Assembly: GCA_950097015.1 (NCBI GenBank)
Contig: CATNEN010000032.1
Span: forward strand, 1,922,001-1,986,000
Direction: 5' to 3'
DNA: 64,000 nucleotides
Source of the DNA: Macrostomum hystrix
Taxonomy: Eukaryota; Platyhelminthes; Macrostomidae
Made by a program: the position numbers and the translations under genes. Below, in pieces: positions 48,247 through 60,214 of this stretch. The notes under the pieces are model-generated. The model was not told the origin of the DNA, searched no databases, and saw only the letters and a list, made by a program, of their open reading frames with translations. Each line of letters begins with the position of its first letter. Position 1 is the first letter of the stretch.

Positions 48247-49706
48247 ACGTCTAATCTTACAGTACGAGAACCAGTACCAGGATCAGTACCAGGAAAAACT
48301 TTCAGCAAAATCAAAGCAAAACATTTATACAAATCGAAAGTTCGATCAACGTCACTTATACTAAAACATAAATACGCAAAAAATTGCTGCATTAGAATGA
48401 TACAATCGTACAGCATAATAAAAACGAAGCAAAGATGCGTTTTCTAACGAACTGACATAGTATGATCAAGTATGGTCCTTGAGTATGATGCTCCTGCTAC
48501 TTTTAAATATGTATATTATTTGTATTTTGCATTTCATATTTTATTGTTCGCGATGTTATTATATTATTCTATACTGTATTTGTACTGTACTTTCTCTCGC
48601 TGTGTCGCTTGTATGGAATTTTACTGTAGTCGTATTTGTTTTACAGTATGATACATTTAAATAGCGCGTGCTGTCATCGCGAACTCTTATACTGTATGCT
48701 GATTGGCTCGATATATAAATACACTTAATAATGATTGGCGGCCAGCCCGAGGGCGCTCGGTGGGTTAATTGCTCGTATTCGGCCTTGTAACCGTTGGAGT
48801 TGCGTTGTTTATAATTCAAATCGGCCACCGGCAACTTCAACGTGTTACAGAACGAACAATTAAAAAAGTAATGCTTAAAAAATTAAACAAAAAGTAAAAC
48901 CAAATAAATTACTCAGGCCTCTTAAGGAACAATTAGCCAATCTAATATACTAAAAATGAAAATCTTGCTTGCTTGCTTGCTTGCTTATATACTAAAATCA
49001 CAAAACAATAAGCACTGTGAAAAACTCTGCCAAAGCCAGTCCCAAGCCTGGTTAAAAAAAGAGGAGGGTTCACAAAAGTACAATGACAGTTATATTCATT
49101 ATTTTCGCAAGCTGACACTTCAGAGTTCAAACTATAAATATATAATTAACCGTACTGCACTTGAGCAAAGTAAAGTTCAGGGCAGGGGGCACTTGACCCC
49201 CCCACTGCTCCGAGATGCGGACTCAGAAGACTCTGAAAATTCAGACACATACTAATGGCTTATGTTTCCTCCTAGACCTAGAATTTCACGCACCTAGCTC
49301 GACTAGAAGCAGAAATGTAACTGGTAACTGCACTTGAGCATAGTAAAGTACAGGGCAGGGGGCACTTGACCCCCACTGGTCTGAGATGCGGACTCAGAAG
49401 ACTCTGAAAATTCAGACACATACTATTGGCTAATGGTTCCTTAAGAGGCCTGAGTAATTTATTTGGTTTTACATTTTTGTTTAATTTATTAATTTTTTTT
49501 AATTCGTTAGAAATCGCATCTTTACTTCGGTTTTTATTTTGCTGTACGATTGCATCATTCTAATGCAGCAATTTTTAGCGTATTTACGTTTTAGTATAGT
49601 GACGTTGATCGAACTTTCGATTTTATAAATGTTTTGCTTTGATTTTGCTGAAAGTTTTTCCTGGTACTGATCCTGGTACTGGTTCCGGTACTGGAAGTAT
49701 AGACGT
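48247..49706. mobile_element. Long-inverted-repeat (foldback) element
   Basis: Left arm 48247-48448 plus 48854-48935 pairs with the right arm 49427-49706. The ends share ACGTCTA...CAGTAC..GAACCAGTACC and inward AAACTTTCAGCAAAATCAAA. Each end has subterminal repeats around CCAGTACCAGGATCAGTACC. Between the arms are two direct copies of a 170-180-bp segment (GGGCAGGGGGCACTTGACCC and GATGCGGACTCAGAAGACTC) at about 49150-49260 and 49325-49430, and a CTTG tetranucleotide run at about 48963. No transposase is present. The left arm is interrupted by an inserted sequence. Confidence 0.8.
48453..48849. mobile_element. Probable solo LTR inserted in the foldback arm
   Basis: The 397-bp insert starts TGACATAG and ends GTTACA, with GAAC directly on both sides (48449-48452 and 48850-48853), as for an LTR with a 4-bp target duplication. 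The uninterrupted opposite arm of the foldback shows the pre-insertion sequence. An ATTGG box and a TATA-like ATATATAAATAC near 48700-48720 would suit an LTR promoter. No internal retroelement sequence remains. Identification rests on ends and duplication only. Confidence 0.6.
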
Positions 49707-50723
49707 GTTTACATTACAATAATTGAAAAAATTATTTATATAGATTTTTATATTAAATTTGCTAACAAATATATAAAAAATAATCATCATTTGAAAAACT
49801 TTTTGTATGGCATAAATTGCTACATTTGTCATAAAACATATAATATAATTTGATGAGTATATAAAATATTTAGTATTCAAGTTATGCAAAAATATATATA
49901 TAAAATATAAATAAACTTTACATTTAAAGTTAAACTAGAACTCTTTTTATTTTGCTAGTTTTTCTGAACATTCTAAAAAGACAAAACACCTGAACAATTT
50001 AACAGTTTAAGTTGCTTAAAATAAACTGGCAATTATATTGTTTCTCATGCCTTCAGTTGGTTCTAACTTCTATTGTCATCACAGCACCCAATATTTGAAT
50101 TTAGTTAGTTTATTGTTTAGTTTATTGCTTGGTTTTTTACTTTGATTCTCTCTACACACTAGCTGAATAGGCCCTAATATCTGGATGACTAGGGTACCTG
50201 GACACTTCGTCATCTTACAACTTTGACATCTGGCCCAGGCAATGGCCCAGCAGCATTTGGCAACACTGGCAGAGGGTTGGGAACACCAGTATCCTGATTC
50301 AGGACTGCAATCTTTTGGGGTAGTGTATACACAGGGCATAGCATAGCAGGGGCCTGTAGAGTGTGTCCTGGGTCATTAGTACTACAGAAGCATTATACCC
50401 ACCGGAGCACTAAATGTGCATGCCAAAAGTTCATGTGAGGCAAGTTCACAATAAAAATTTGGCTGGCAACACCAATAGATGCCCAAATTTGATGGCATAT
50501 ACAACATGATCCAGAGTCCTGGACAATGGAAAATGTATATGTATATGTATACAAGCCTCAGTTAAAGGTTTGTGTTTGTTTTTCAGTTTGTTTTTAGCTG
50601 AGTTATATTGCTACTTTTTTTGCAATAAAATGAATACAAACATTACTTTGGTGTTGGTAATGTTGCCTGCTTGTATTTTAACAAAATTGCTATACTAGTA
50701 TGTAATGGCTTTGGTTGACTAGT
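49707..50723. other. AT-rich spacer, no gene seen
   Basis: AT-rich single-copy DNA. Short ORFs here lack splice or codon support. Confidence 0.5.
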
Positions 50724-50731
50724 TCTATACT

Positions 50732-51930
50732 CAGTGTTGGGCAACCTTCCGGCACTTGTAGCACTTTTTGTGCCGGAAGTTACTGTTTTTTAAAGCGGTA
50801 CTTTTTTCCGGTTCTTTTTTTGTAGTGCCGGACTAGGGTATTGGAAGTTACTTTTTGTTAAGTCTGGTACTTCCGGCTCTTTTTTAAATGCAGAGAAAAA
50901 AAAGAGAAAGAAAGTAAAGAAAACATACAAATTGAGAGAATTTTCATATCATCAGTTCATAATGTCGTAAGAAATGCAGAGAAATTTAGAATTTTATTTA
51001 GTTGGTGAATTTTAACAACTTTTTGGTTCTTTAAAAAATTAAATTTTTAAATTCGAGCAAAGCAAGCACCTCTTGCCAACGCGACACTAAACCGCCTTGT
51101 ACTACTTCGCGGCAACAGGCATTTGATGTGAATTGTGACAACATGACTGTCTATATCTAGCTTTTACACTAGTGCTAAAGCTTTCAAGTTTAAATTACGG
51201 GGGTTCCTTTTAAGAAGCATGCAAACTTTTTTTCTCAGCTGTTAACCTAGGCTAAATTGTCTAAATGTCAAAGTAGTTTTTTCAGGGCTTAAAAGGTTAT
51301 TGAATTAATAAAGTTAATTATCAGCAGGGCAGCAGCGCCACTAGAGCTACTCTTTCCACTTTTTTAGAGTTGTCACTTTATGTCATTAGTTTGTAAGACT
51401 CTAGATTTTCGAATTTTATTTTTTTACTAATCACGTTTAGTCTATTTGCGCACGCTTTATTCAAATTTAAACTTAATGTAATGTTATGGTGTAAAATATA
51501 TGCAAATCTAAATTTTTTCAGCTTTTTTAGTTGCGCAGGCCAAACTTTTGAGTGGTAATTGGTAAAGTACTGCCACAGCAAGGATTGAACCTTAGTGCTG
51601 GAAAAAGAAGCAAAAACCATAAAAATATAGGTTTTCAGAAATTCATTTTTCGTTTTCAATAATTTCATTTAATCATTTTCCACTTGGTTTTACTCTAGAC
51701 AAGTTGGCAGTTGCAAAGGCATGTTATTATTAGTTTTTTAATAATAAAAACATAATTAAGCCCTTCTTTAACACACGATTTTTCAAAAGTAGAAAGTACC
51801 GGTGCCGAAGAACCAGAAGTTACTTTTTTTTCGAGTGCCGGTACCAGAACTACTACCGGAAGTTACTTTCTTTAGAACCGGAAGTTACTTGACCGGAAGT
51901 TACTTTTTTAAAGTAACTTGCCCAACACTG
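50732..51930. mobile_element. Non-autonomous hAT-type transposon
   Basis: Ends CAGTGTTGGGCAA and TTGCCCAACACTG are exact inverted repeats and match the known hAT terminal style. A perfect 8-bp target duplication TCTATACT flanks them (50724-50731 and 51931-51938). Subterminal regions are dense in CCGGAAGTTACTTT-like motifs in both orientations, as expected for transposase binding sites. No full transposase is present. A minus-strand ORF at 51378-51668 contains LLWQYFT, faintly like a BED-finger start, which I do not call. Confidence 0.88.
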
Positions 51931-51938
51931 TCTATACT

Positions 51939-52312
51939 TAAGATATGTTCAGCTCATAGAAAGGATATTTAGGATTCTATGAGGATTCTCGTATCTTACT
52001 GCTGTTGAGTGTTGAACCCTATTGATTTTCTTTTAGATGTAGTTCCCTGGACCCAAATCTGTACCAGAACATCTGTTCTCATCAGCACCTGAGCACAGCT
52101 GCAGAAAGAAGGCTTTAAGCTTGATGTGCAAGTTTTGCACTATGGTGTGCTATGCAATGAAGAGTTGTGGAATTGGCATATATAATTGCTTCTCGCTGTC
52201 TGTGGTTCTACTGTAACCAAGTATCAGAGCCCACAGCCCTTACACAAACACTACTTGTTAGTATCATATTGTCAAATTTAATTATGAATTTCTAACTGCA
52301 CTTGTATTCCAG
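51939..52312. other. Probable intron upstream of the small gene at 52.3 kb
   Basis: No coding exon was recognised. It ends with a textbook 3' splice site: CTAAC branch motif, pyrimidines, then TTGTATTCCAG at 52312. Confidence 0.5.
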
Positions 52313-52825
52313 CTAAACCCAGCCGCGAAAATGCCTGGCGGTAAAATGGTCTACCCCTACACCATCATGGCTATGTTCCGAAATTTTCCTTTCCGTCACA
52401 TCTGGAATGAGAGCCGCATGTTCCGCTTCATGATTTACACCTTCCCCCTGCCCACCCTGCTGGTGTTCAAGGTCCGCAAGGCCCTGGACTCCGACGAGAA
52501 CAGGCGCCAATGGAAGGAGATTCGCGCTCGTCGCCTCATCAACTTCTTTGATCCGCACGCCATCCCGGCGAACAAGATCCACTTGGACGATCATCATTGA
52601 CCACCGGAACCGTTGTTTGGAGCGGAGAGTTTAGCGACAGATTAACGATTAGAAGAACTAGAGAAACTTAGCGAAACACAGTAGACGGCAACCTTATCTA
52701 TCAAACATTCATCTCTCTGCCTTCAGTAATATGTAGCAAGCAAATCAATTCAGAATTTTCCAATTCAAATTTATATTGTAGTTTTTAACCAAGCTAGTAA
52801 ATAAACATTAGTAAAACGTTAAATA
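52313..52825 (+). CDS. Small basic protein, 89 residues (product unknown); coding 52331-52600
   Basis: The exon opens after a strong 3' splice site; the start codon at 52331 sits in GCCGCGAAAATG and the stop is at 52598-52600. AATAAA at 52800-52805 marks the 3' end. The protein is MPGGKMVYPYTIMAMFRNFP, then a likely single membrane-associated segment (FMIYTFPLPTLLVFKV), a charged helix (DENRRQWKEIRARR) and a histidine-ending tail (LDDHH). Codons are strongly biased to C/G third positions (CTG, GTG, AAG, CGC), as in highly expressed genes. Size, basic charge and one hydrophobic segment would suit a small mitochondrial respiratory-chain subunit; that is a guess and I could not match a family. 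Confidence 0.72.
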
Positions 52826-52960
52826 ATTTCGTGTCCAATATAATGATAGGCACGTGAAACAACTAACTTAAGTTTTACATTTGAAGCCTGTCTTATTTAT
52901 CGCTAAAGATTTTTTTATTTCAATGTCTAATGTAAATACAAAAGAATACTGCAAAAGAAT

Positions 52961-53360
52961 TTGCCATTCCATCTCAGTGTTTTGTCATTCATACTCAGCC
53001 CCCATAGAATTAATCCAGCCAGTTGGCGCGGTTTAGCCCATAGACTATCGCTCTGTGCCATTCAAATCTCGGGTTTTGTCATTCAAACTCAGGCTTTATA
53101 AGCTCGGTCTCTCAAACGCAGTCCTCCAAAAGACAGCTAAATTACAAATTTCTTCCATTGCATTTGCTTAAATGGCCCAACTTACATGGAGCGCCTGGGC
53201 CACGTTGCACTGGACACTCTGACGCCTCTGAAGGCCGCAAACTGGGAGATTGCCTGGCATGGCACAGAGCGATAGTTTATGGGCCAAACCGCGCCAACTG
53301 GCTGGATTAATTCTATGGGTGCTGAGTATGAATGACAAAACACTGAGATGGAATGGCAAA
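52961..53360. mobile_element. Foldback/MITE element, about 400 bp
   Basis: Inverted arms of about 103 bp (52961-53063 and 53255-53360) start TTGCCATTCCATCTCAGTG and include CCAGCCAGTTGGCGCGGTTT; only a few positions differ. The left arm is followed by a second copy of its TTTTGTCATTCA(A/T)ACTCAG motif. It has no coding capacity. Confidence 0.85.
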
Positions 53361-54148
53361 AGCTATATCACTGCATACTATAACTTTTATACGAATGTGG
53401 TCCTTGAGTCTGATAACGTCTGATGGCAGCCGACAGGCCGAAGGCTACCTCACTTTAAGCTACCGCGTTAAATGAGCTTTAAAATCAACAGTGCATTGTA
53501 TATAATCATACTAGCCAAGAGCACAATAAGTCGGTGGACTTCTGCGCTGGTTGGGGAAACTTTAATATTCAAATCCTTGTACATATAAATTTCTCGGAAA
53601 TTCCAAAGTCTGAATCCGCGTTTTTAATAGCTCCATCATTTGTTAGTAACTAAGTGGCCAGATACTCTATAACGAGCTTATTGGTAAGAGCAACTGCTGA
53701 GATACAGATCCTGAGTTTTCACTTTATTATAGCAATCAAAATTCTTATTCAGCACAGCACTTGTTTGAAGTAAGAAGAACTTTTTAGACTAATACGTAAA
53801 TGTATAGTAAATGAAAATGTACATTGCACAGTTACTATGTGCATATTCGTTTAGCGGGTCCGTCTCTCAAATTTCATACCCTCTTCAGAAAAAGCTTCAA
53901 GCCCTCAAACTGATATGGAAAAATTTCTGCAGTTCTGTCATTCTTAAGTGCGCACTATGTACATTGCATTCATTCTTCGCAAATTTCGAGTCTAGACGGT
54001 GTACACTGGACTGAAAATAAATTTCCAAGAAACTTTGGCTATCCCTCGCGAGTGGGCTGGTTTACACTCGAATATATAGCAATAGCAATTCAAAAGCTTC
54101 AATGTAGAAAGTCACGCTTACTACAGACCACACTCGAAGATCTGCACC
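53361..54148. other. Upstream region of the ankyrin gene
   Basis: AT-rich. A TATA-like CGAATATATAGC at about 54068 lies 80 bp before the start codon, in the right place for a promoter. Confidence 0.4.
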
Positions 54149-57100
54149 ATGTCTTCCTCGCTATCGACTTCTTGGACACTGCTGTGTCATCGCCTCGGTC
54201 GTCAGGACGAGTCGCAACTTCGCTCAGAGGCTTCTCAGTCCAAGGACGCCACGGATCAGGATGTTCGACGTCGACTGGCTGAGCTGTTGCCTGATGAGCG
54301 ACAGCGCCTGACGCTGCAGCCTGCCGAGGATCGAAGCCTTACTGGGGCTCACCTGCTAGCCGACTTGGGCCTGGCTCTAACACTGGATCATGTGCTCATC
54401 TCAGTGACTAATGACAGTCGCTCAGGCGCCGTTGTCGCATCGCTTAAGGCCGATGCCAACGGACGGACGCCGTTGCACTTTGCTGCCGCTGCAGGGCATT
54501 GGGACGCATGCAAGGCGCTGTTGGCTTACGGCAGGTGAGAATTAAGCAGCTCCATGATTTTCAACACAGCAATAAATTGTGTAATGTTGCTATTAGCAAT
54601 GATTTTAATGAGAATCGTAAGCCCTTGTAAGATGGTTGGATCTTTCAGTGCATTACCCATTTACTTCATTTACGCGCATTCCGGTTCCACCCCTGCAAAT
54701 ATGATCGATTAACAGTAGAAAGACCACATGGGCTATTTCATAGCCACATTTCTCATTTTTCTGAATCTCCTAAAATATTCAACCAATCGCCATGAAAATC
54801 CAGAACAAACAAGGGCCGATGAAACAACTTCCTGAATCACAAGCATCGGCATCGTCAAGATATTCAACGCTTCTCGTCGGTGTTGTAACACACTAAAAGT
54901 GGGGAACGAACCTCGCGCTGGCAGACCGAGACCGGTTTCTGGCTTGTTTGCCTTCGTCAGTCAGCCATAGCCACACGCAGTCCTCTCCCACCACTCTTAG
55001 TGTGCTCAGAAGTCTCTTTAAAGCTTGCCATTTTTATGGCGATATTTTTTAGTGTTATGTGAGAGTTTTGCAGCCAAGTCTTTGCTTTTCTACTGTTGTC
55101 AGTAGTCTGAATTGTATCTCTCACAGGAGTGTCTGGTGGCGAAAACCACCATGTTATCAAACTATATAAATAATTTTCTTCTCACAAAATTAATCATGTA
55201 ACCATGTCGGCTATCATTGTTAACTATTTTAGATTTATGAAATTGTCACAAGAATCGCTGAATATCTTGACGATGGTGACACGGACGGCTTTGAAAATAA
55301 GTTCATCGAAAAGGGCGGAAAATTTTGATCCATGTGGTGGACTTTCACGAAACTCGGTTAATTGATTTGGGAGCTATCGTGAAGGCAGTGGGTATTCGAA
55401 ATGCCCCTTGGTCCTTCCCAGGGGGGGAATGGCTCGGCCTTTCTACTGTTAAAACAAGGACAACGAGTTTCCTATGTAAATCTGTGTTCCAGCTGCTGTA
55501 TGTCTGCGGTGGACAACCGCGGTCGAACACCCCTAGACTTGGCTGTCGCAGGCGGCCACGCGAAGTGGCTAGAGGAGGCCCTTAACTTTGACGACAGCTG
55601 GCGCCAATTTTTATCGAGACACCGCGACCACAAAGGCCGGACCGCGCTGCACTGCGCCTGCCGCGCTAAAACAAATGGAGCTGAAGTTTTAGAGCTGCTG
55701 CTGCGTCGGCTGGAGGCGCCTGGCGAATTGGCGCGAGAGCGCGATGAAGTGCGTGGCTGGCCTGCTGGTTTCTACGCGGCCCGTCGCGGCGACGTCGATT
55801 GCCTGCGGCAGCTGGCCAGCCGGCTGGAGACTATGTCGCTCGGTCTACTCGCACGCGCAGACGACGGCCGTTCGCTGCTGCACGCCGCAGCTCAGGGCGG
55901 CAGCATCGACGCCTTCGAGTTTGGTGTCAGTCTGGGACTCGATCCCACTGCTGCTTCCGAGGGTGGGGACACCCCAGCGCATGATTGCGCTCGAGCTGGC
56001 CACGCCAATCTGCTACGCCGCCTGTTGAACGGCGACAGTTGTGGGGCCTTGTGTGGCGCCGCTAACCTGCTCTGTAGTCAGACGCCGCTGCACTGCGCGG
56101 CAGAATCTGACAGTGCAGAGGCTGTGCGAGCTCTAGTCGAGGCTGGGCACCCAATGGACGCTTTGGACGACTGGGGCCGGACGCCCGTCGAAACGGCCTG
56201 GTCCGCTAGCAGCTACGAAGCGGCTGCGGATGCTCGAGAGTTTAACCGCAGCAGCAAAGGAAACTCCGAAATTGCACGACTTAGTCCTGAAAAGTTCTGA
56301 AGCCATGAAAGAAAATTCGGATCTCGCCGACGAGTTGAAGTCATTAAATAATCCTGAAGAGCGCCGTCAGCTAGTTGTGGCAACGCGATGGACGTGGCTG
56401 CACAGCGGCGCACGCGGCAGCGCGAGTGGGGAATAACAGCGCCCTCAAGCAGATGCTGATGGAGGAGCCGCGCCTACTGATGGCGCTGACACCGCGTCGC
56501 GAGACGCTTCTTCACGTGGCGCTACGAGAGGGCACTGCAGCGCTGGAGGCGACAGTCGAACAGCTTCTCCAGTGGGGCGCCAGACCAGACGTTGTTGACT
56601 CTGATGGTGAAACGGCGCTCCGATTGGCAGCGCGGGGTGGACTGGATCAAGCCTTCGACGTCATCGCAGCTGCGTACGGAGGCCTTCGAGCCGCCTGCAG
56701 CCCTGGGAGCTACGAAAGCGGCAAACGCCAACGCGACGGTAGCAGCCTCCTTCATACAGCAGCCGCCGGTGGCTCGGTTAAAATCGTTAGACGCCTGCTG
56801 GCCCTTCGTCTGCCATCTTTTGATCCGTTCCTTGTGCGCGACTCCCGAGGTCGCCTTCCGGTTCGAAATTTTTCTTGTGCTTTTGGTTTATGGCTCCCTG
56901 ACTGCCGCAGCTAGCTTTTGTGGTTAAAAATTTCGTCTTTTTTTCCTTTCAGGTCCACTGGGCCGCCCGTGCCGGCTCCGCCGACTGCCTCGACTTTCTG
57001 CTGCGTCTGGAAGCTGCATCAGGTCGCGCTGCGCCGCAGCCACCGAGCCTCTATCACCTGGCCCTGCGCAGCGGCTCTGAGAAAACTGTCTCCGTGCTCG

Positions 57101-59567
57101 ACCAGTTGCGGGTGCCGATCCTGCGGCTTGACAGCCAAGGCCGCTCGCTCCTGCACTCGGCCTGCGCCAGTGGAAACCAGGAATTCGTGCGGCGCCTACT
57201 TGACATGCCGGCACCGTTCCGTCAGTCGTTGACGGCCGTCGATCATCGCGGAGAGACGCCGGCGCACGCGGCTGCGGGAGCTGGTCGGCCGGACATTCTT
57301 CGCCTTCTGTTGGACGGAGCTTCTTCTAAGAATCCCGTTGAGCTCAATATAATTCTTACAGCACGCTCGAAAACTGGCGAGACAGTATTGCACGCCGCGG
57401 CTCGAGCTGGCTGCATTGAGTCGGCGCGCTTGCTGATTAAAAAGGCCGACGGTCGACTGAGCATCGATTCAGATGAAGGTGTGGAGACAGTTTTCAATGC
57501 TCCTGGAAGAGGATATATTAGGGTGTAGCAAGTACAACACTCACAGAACGTTTCGTTTGCGAAACTTGTGGCATAAGCCCAAGTTGGCGAGTATATACGA
57601 GTATTTGGCCTGAGTGTACAAATAAAATGGAAAATTTTAGCCCGTGTTGTGGATTTTCATGGCGATCGGTTGAATATTTTAAGAGATAAAAAATAAAGAA
57701 AAGTGTTGGTTCGAAATACCCGAGGTCTTACTACTGTTTAAAGAAATTAGCAGAATTGCAGCATGAAATCAGTTTTTAAAAACGATTTCAGGCGGCTACG
57801 AAACTGCGGCCCACACCGCGGCCAGGACCGGGCAGTCCGCCCTGCTAGCGGAGCTGGTGCTGGGCTGCGTCAAGGATCCGCCGGCGGGACTGCTTCACGC
57901 AGCCGCCGATGCCGGTCAGTCAGAGACCGTGGCAGTTCTGCTGGCATCAGGTCGATACTCTCCGTTCGAGCGCGATGCCAAGACGGGCCGAACGGCCGCC
58001 CACTGCGCCGCAGCCTCCGGGGATCCGGCGACGCTGAGGGCGGTGCTAGCCGTTGATCAGGACGGCGTAATGGCCAGGTCCACCGACTCTGCCGGGCGCT
58101 CTCTGTTGCATGCGGCTGCTGCGGCGACTTCGAAACCCGAATCCCATCGGGTTGTCCGACGCCTGCTTCGAATGAACGGCGACGCCGGAGGTCCTAAATC
58201 CGTTGATAGCGACGGTCGGACTCCGATCGAGTTGGCCGTGTTGGCCGGAGCAGCGCCAGCTCTGGCGGTCCTAGTGAAGGCGGTGACGGAGGATGCCAGC
58301 GACAAGTCGGCCGCACTTTCGCAGCTAACTGATAGCGAGGTGATTTTCCCGTATTTTCCCGCTGTCTTAGATAATTAAGTAAATGTAATTTTGCTCAGAT
58401 CCCTAAAATCAACAAACTGAAACCTCCCATCAGGGCCGCGGCCTACTGCACTCGGCCTGCCTAACTGGACGCGCCGATACCGTGCTCCTGCTGGTTGCTA
58501 TGGGCTTGAGTCCTTGGCAACTAGACATGCACGGGCTGCCTCCGGTGGCCTATGCTGCTGCCGCCGAGTGCTCAGACGCTCTGCGGGCTCTTGCCGACGC
58601 GGAGCCGATCGCCGGACGTCGCCTCCTGACCGCGCGTGTCGCCGAAGACGGCGCCTCCTTGGCCCACGTTGCCGCACACGCCGATCGTCCTTCTGCCCTG
58701 CGCCTCCTGGCTGCGGCCGGACTGTCAGTTTTGGATGCCCTTGACGCCAACGGTTGGAGTCCCCTTCAGTTGGCAGTCGCCGCCGAATCCTGGAATGCAG
58801 TGCAAGCTCTAGTTGACGAAGCTGTGTCGCTGGCGGAATCAGCTGTCGGCGTTGAACAGGATCCGTTCGTGGAATGTCTGGCAGCGGCTCGCATCCTGGA
58901 CATGCGAGCGCCGGATGGCCGTTCGCTGTTGCATCTGGCTGTAGCGGCCAACCAGCCGGGCATTGTGACGGAAATTTTCTACTTGGCCCGCATGCTGGAG
59001 TCGTCAAGCCCCTCGTCCTTGATCAATCCGATTCTAGTCGCGGACAAGCAGGGCCTGAATCCGCTGCACGAGGCTGTGCTGGCTGGCCACGCGGAGCTGG
59101 CTCGCCTGCTGCTGACTCTGGCGCCATCGGCCTTGCTGGTAGCCGATACGGCTGACAACAGCTCGACCTACCTGCATCTTGCCGTTGCGGGCTCCGCATT
59201 TCACGGCTCCGTTGAAACCATTCGACTCTGCCTGGAGCTGTGGCCCTATCAAGCTTCGACCTGGGACGCCGCTGGCCTGACGCCGCCTCACCTGGCGGCC
59301 GCCAACGGATTGGAGGCTGCCATGCGGATCTTTCTGGACGGCGCGGGATTCTTTTATTTACGAAAAACGCCTGACGGTAACTCTCTGCTCCATCTTGCCA
59401 GCTCAGAGTCTGTTGTTCGACTGCTCTCCAGCCGACTGCCAATCAGCAGCAAGCAGGACCGGAACCAATCAGGTCGACTGCCCAGCGAGGAGGCTCAACG
59501 TCGCGGCCGTCCGGATTCGTTGGTCCAGCTTCTGCAGACTGTAGAAATGAAACTTTTACTTTGTTGA
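54149..59567 (+). CDS. Large ankyrin-repeat protein, five coding blocks
   Basis: The start ATG 54149 has a good context (CACCATG). Coding blocks: 54149-54534, 55493-56860, 56953-57478, 57792-58339, 58434-59567. Donors are GTGAGAAT, GTTCGAAA, GTGTGGAG and GTGATTTT; acceptors are GTGTTCCAG, TTCCTTTCAG, CGATTTCAG and CCCATCAG. Phases match, for example GRLP joined to VHWAARAGSADC. After a 100-residue leader there are about 30 ankyrin repeats to the C-terminus (DNRGRTPLDLAVAGGH, DDGRSLLHAAAQGGS, DHRGETPAHAAAGAG, DKQGLNPLHEAVLAGHAE). No other domain or membrane segment is seen, so a scaffold/adaptor role is likely. Block 2 changes frame twice (near 56225 and 56375) without visible introns. AATAAA at 59677 follows the stop. 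No orthologue is recognised. Confidence 0.85.
54535..55492. other. First intron of the ankyrin gene
   Basis: 958-bp AT-richer intron. Its 3' part (about 55230-55480) is open in two frames and contains CTGAATATCTTGACGATG, whose reverse relative CATCGTCAAGATATTCAACG lies at about 54850. This is a short inverted pair suggesting another decayed foldback element. Confidence 0.5.
57479..57791. other. Third intron of the ankyrin gene
   Basis: 313-bp intron. TGGATTTTCATGGCGATCGG near 57650 resembles the reverse complement of CCAATCGCCATGAAAATCCA near 54780 in intron 1, so the same repeat family seeds both introns. Confidence 0.5.
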
Positions 59568-59814
59568 AGCAAGGATTTCAAATATCGCATTGGCTATTCC
59601 GTGTAGGAATCCGATTGAAAACCAATTGCTAAAAACTGTTTTTGCACTTGTAGAAATAAGAAACATAATCGTAACAAATAAATATTCAATTATTAAAAAA
59701 TTCACTCTGATATTTAAGTGCGATCGGTTTGAAAAAGTCTTTACGAACATTGGCACGCTTGGGTTGTAGTCTCTAGTTTCATTGTAGATGAGTTTAGAAG
59801 CTTTGTGTATGTGT

Positions 59815-60115
59815 TGTGTCACTATGTACATGAGTTTAATCGATATGCACATGATTTTAGTCAATATGCACATGATTTTAGTCACTATGCACATGATTTT
59901 AGCCACTAGCCACATGATTTTAGTCACTATCGACATAATTTTAGTCACAATGCACATGATTTTAGTCACAATGCACATGATTTTAGTTATTATGCACATG
60001 ATTTTAGTCACTATGCACATGATTTTAGTCACTATGCACATGGTTTTAGTCCTAATGTACATGAGTTTAGTCACTTTTTAAAAGATTTAGTCACTATGTA
60101 CATGATTTTAGTCAA
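59815..60115. repeat. 21-bp minisatellite, left part
   Basis: About 14 units of AGTCACTATGCACATGATTT and T, beginning soon after the ankyrin gene's end. The same family resumes at 61285. Confidence 0.93.
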
Positions 60116-60214
60116 TACTAGCAAGTTTTGCCGCCCTTCGGGGAGCAGAAATATTATTATTTCGTCCAGTATATACTTTTTAGCAGCTGTAGTTTCAGCT
60201 TCTTTAAGCTACAA

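Noticed and set aside
51378-51668. BED-finger transposase remnant in the hAT element
   Set aside because: Only the short LLWQYFT match; no zinc-binding cysteine/histidine set follows.
57763-59442. Alternative-frame ORFs over the ankyrin exons
   Set aside because: GC-rich shadow frames; only the ankyrin frame keeps repeats and splice phases.
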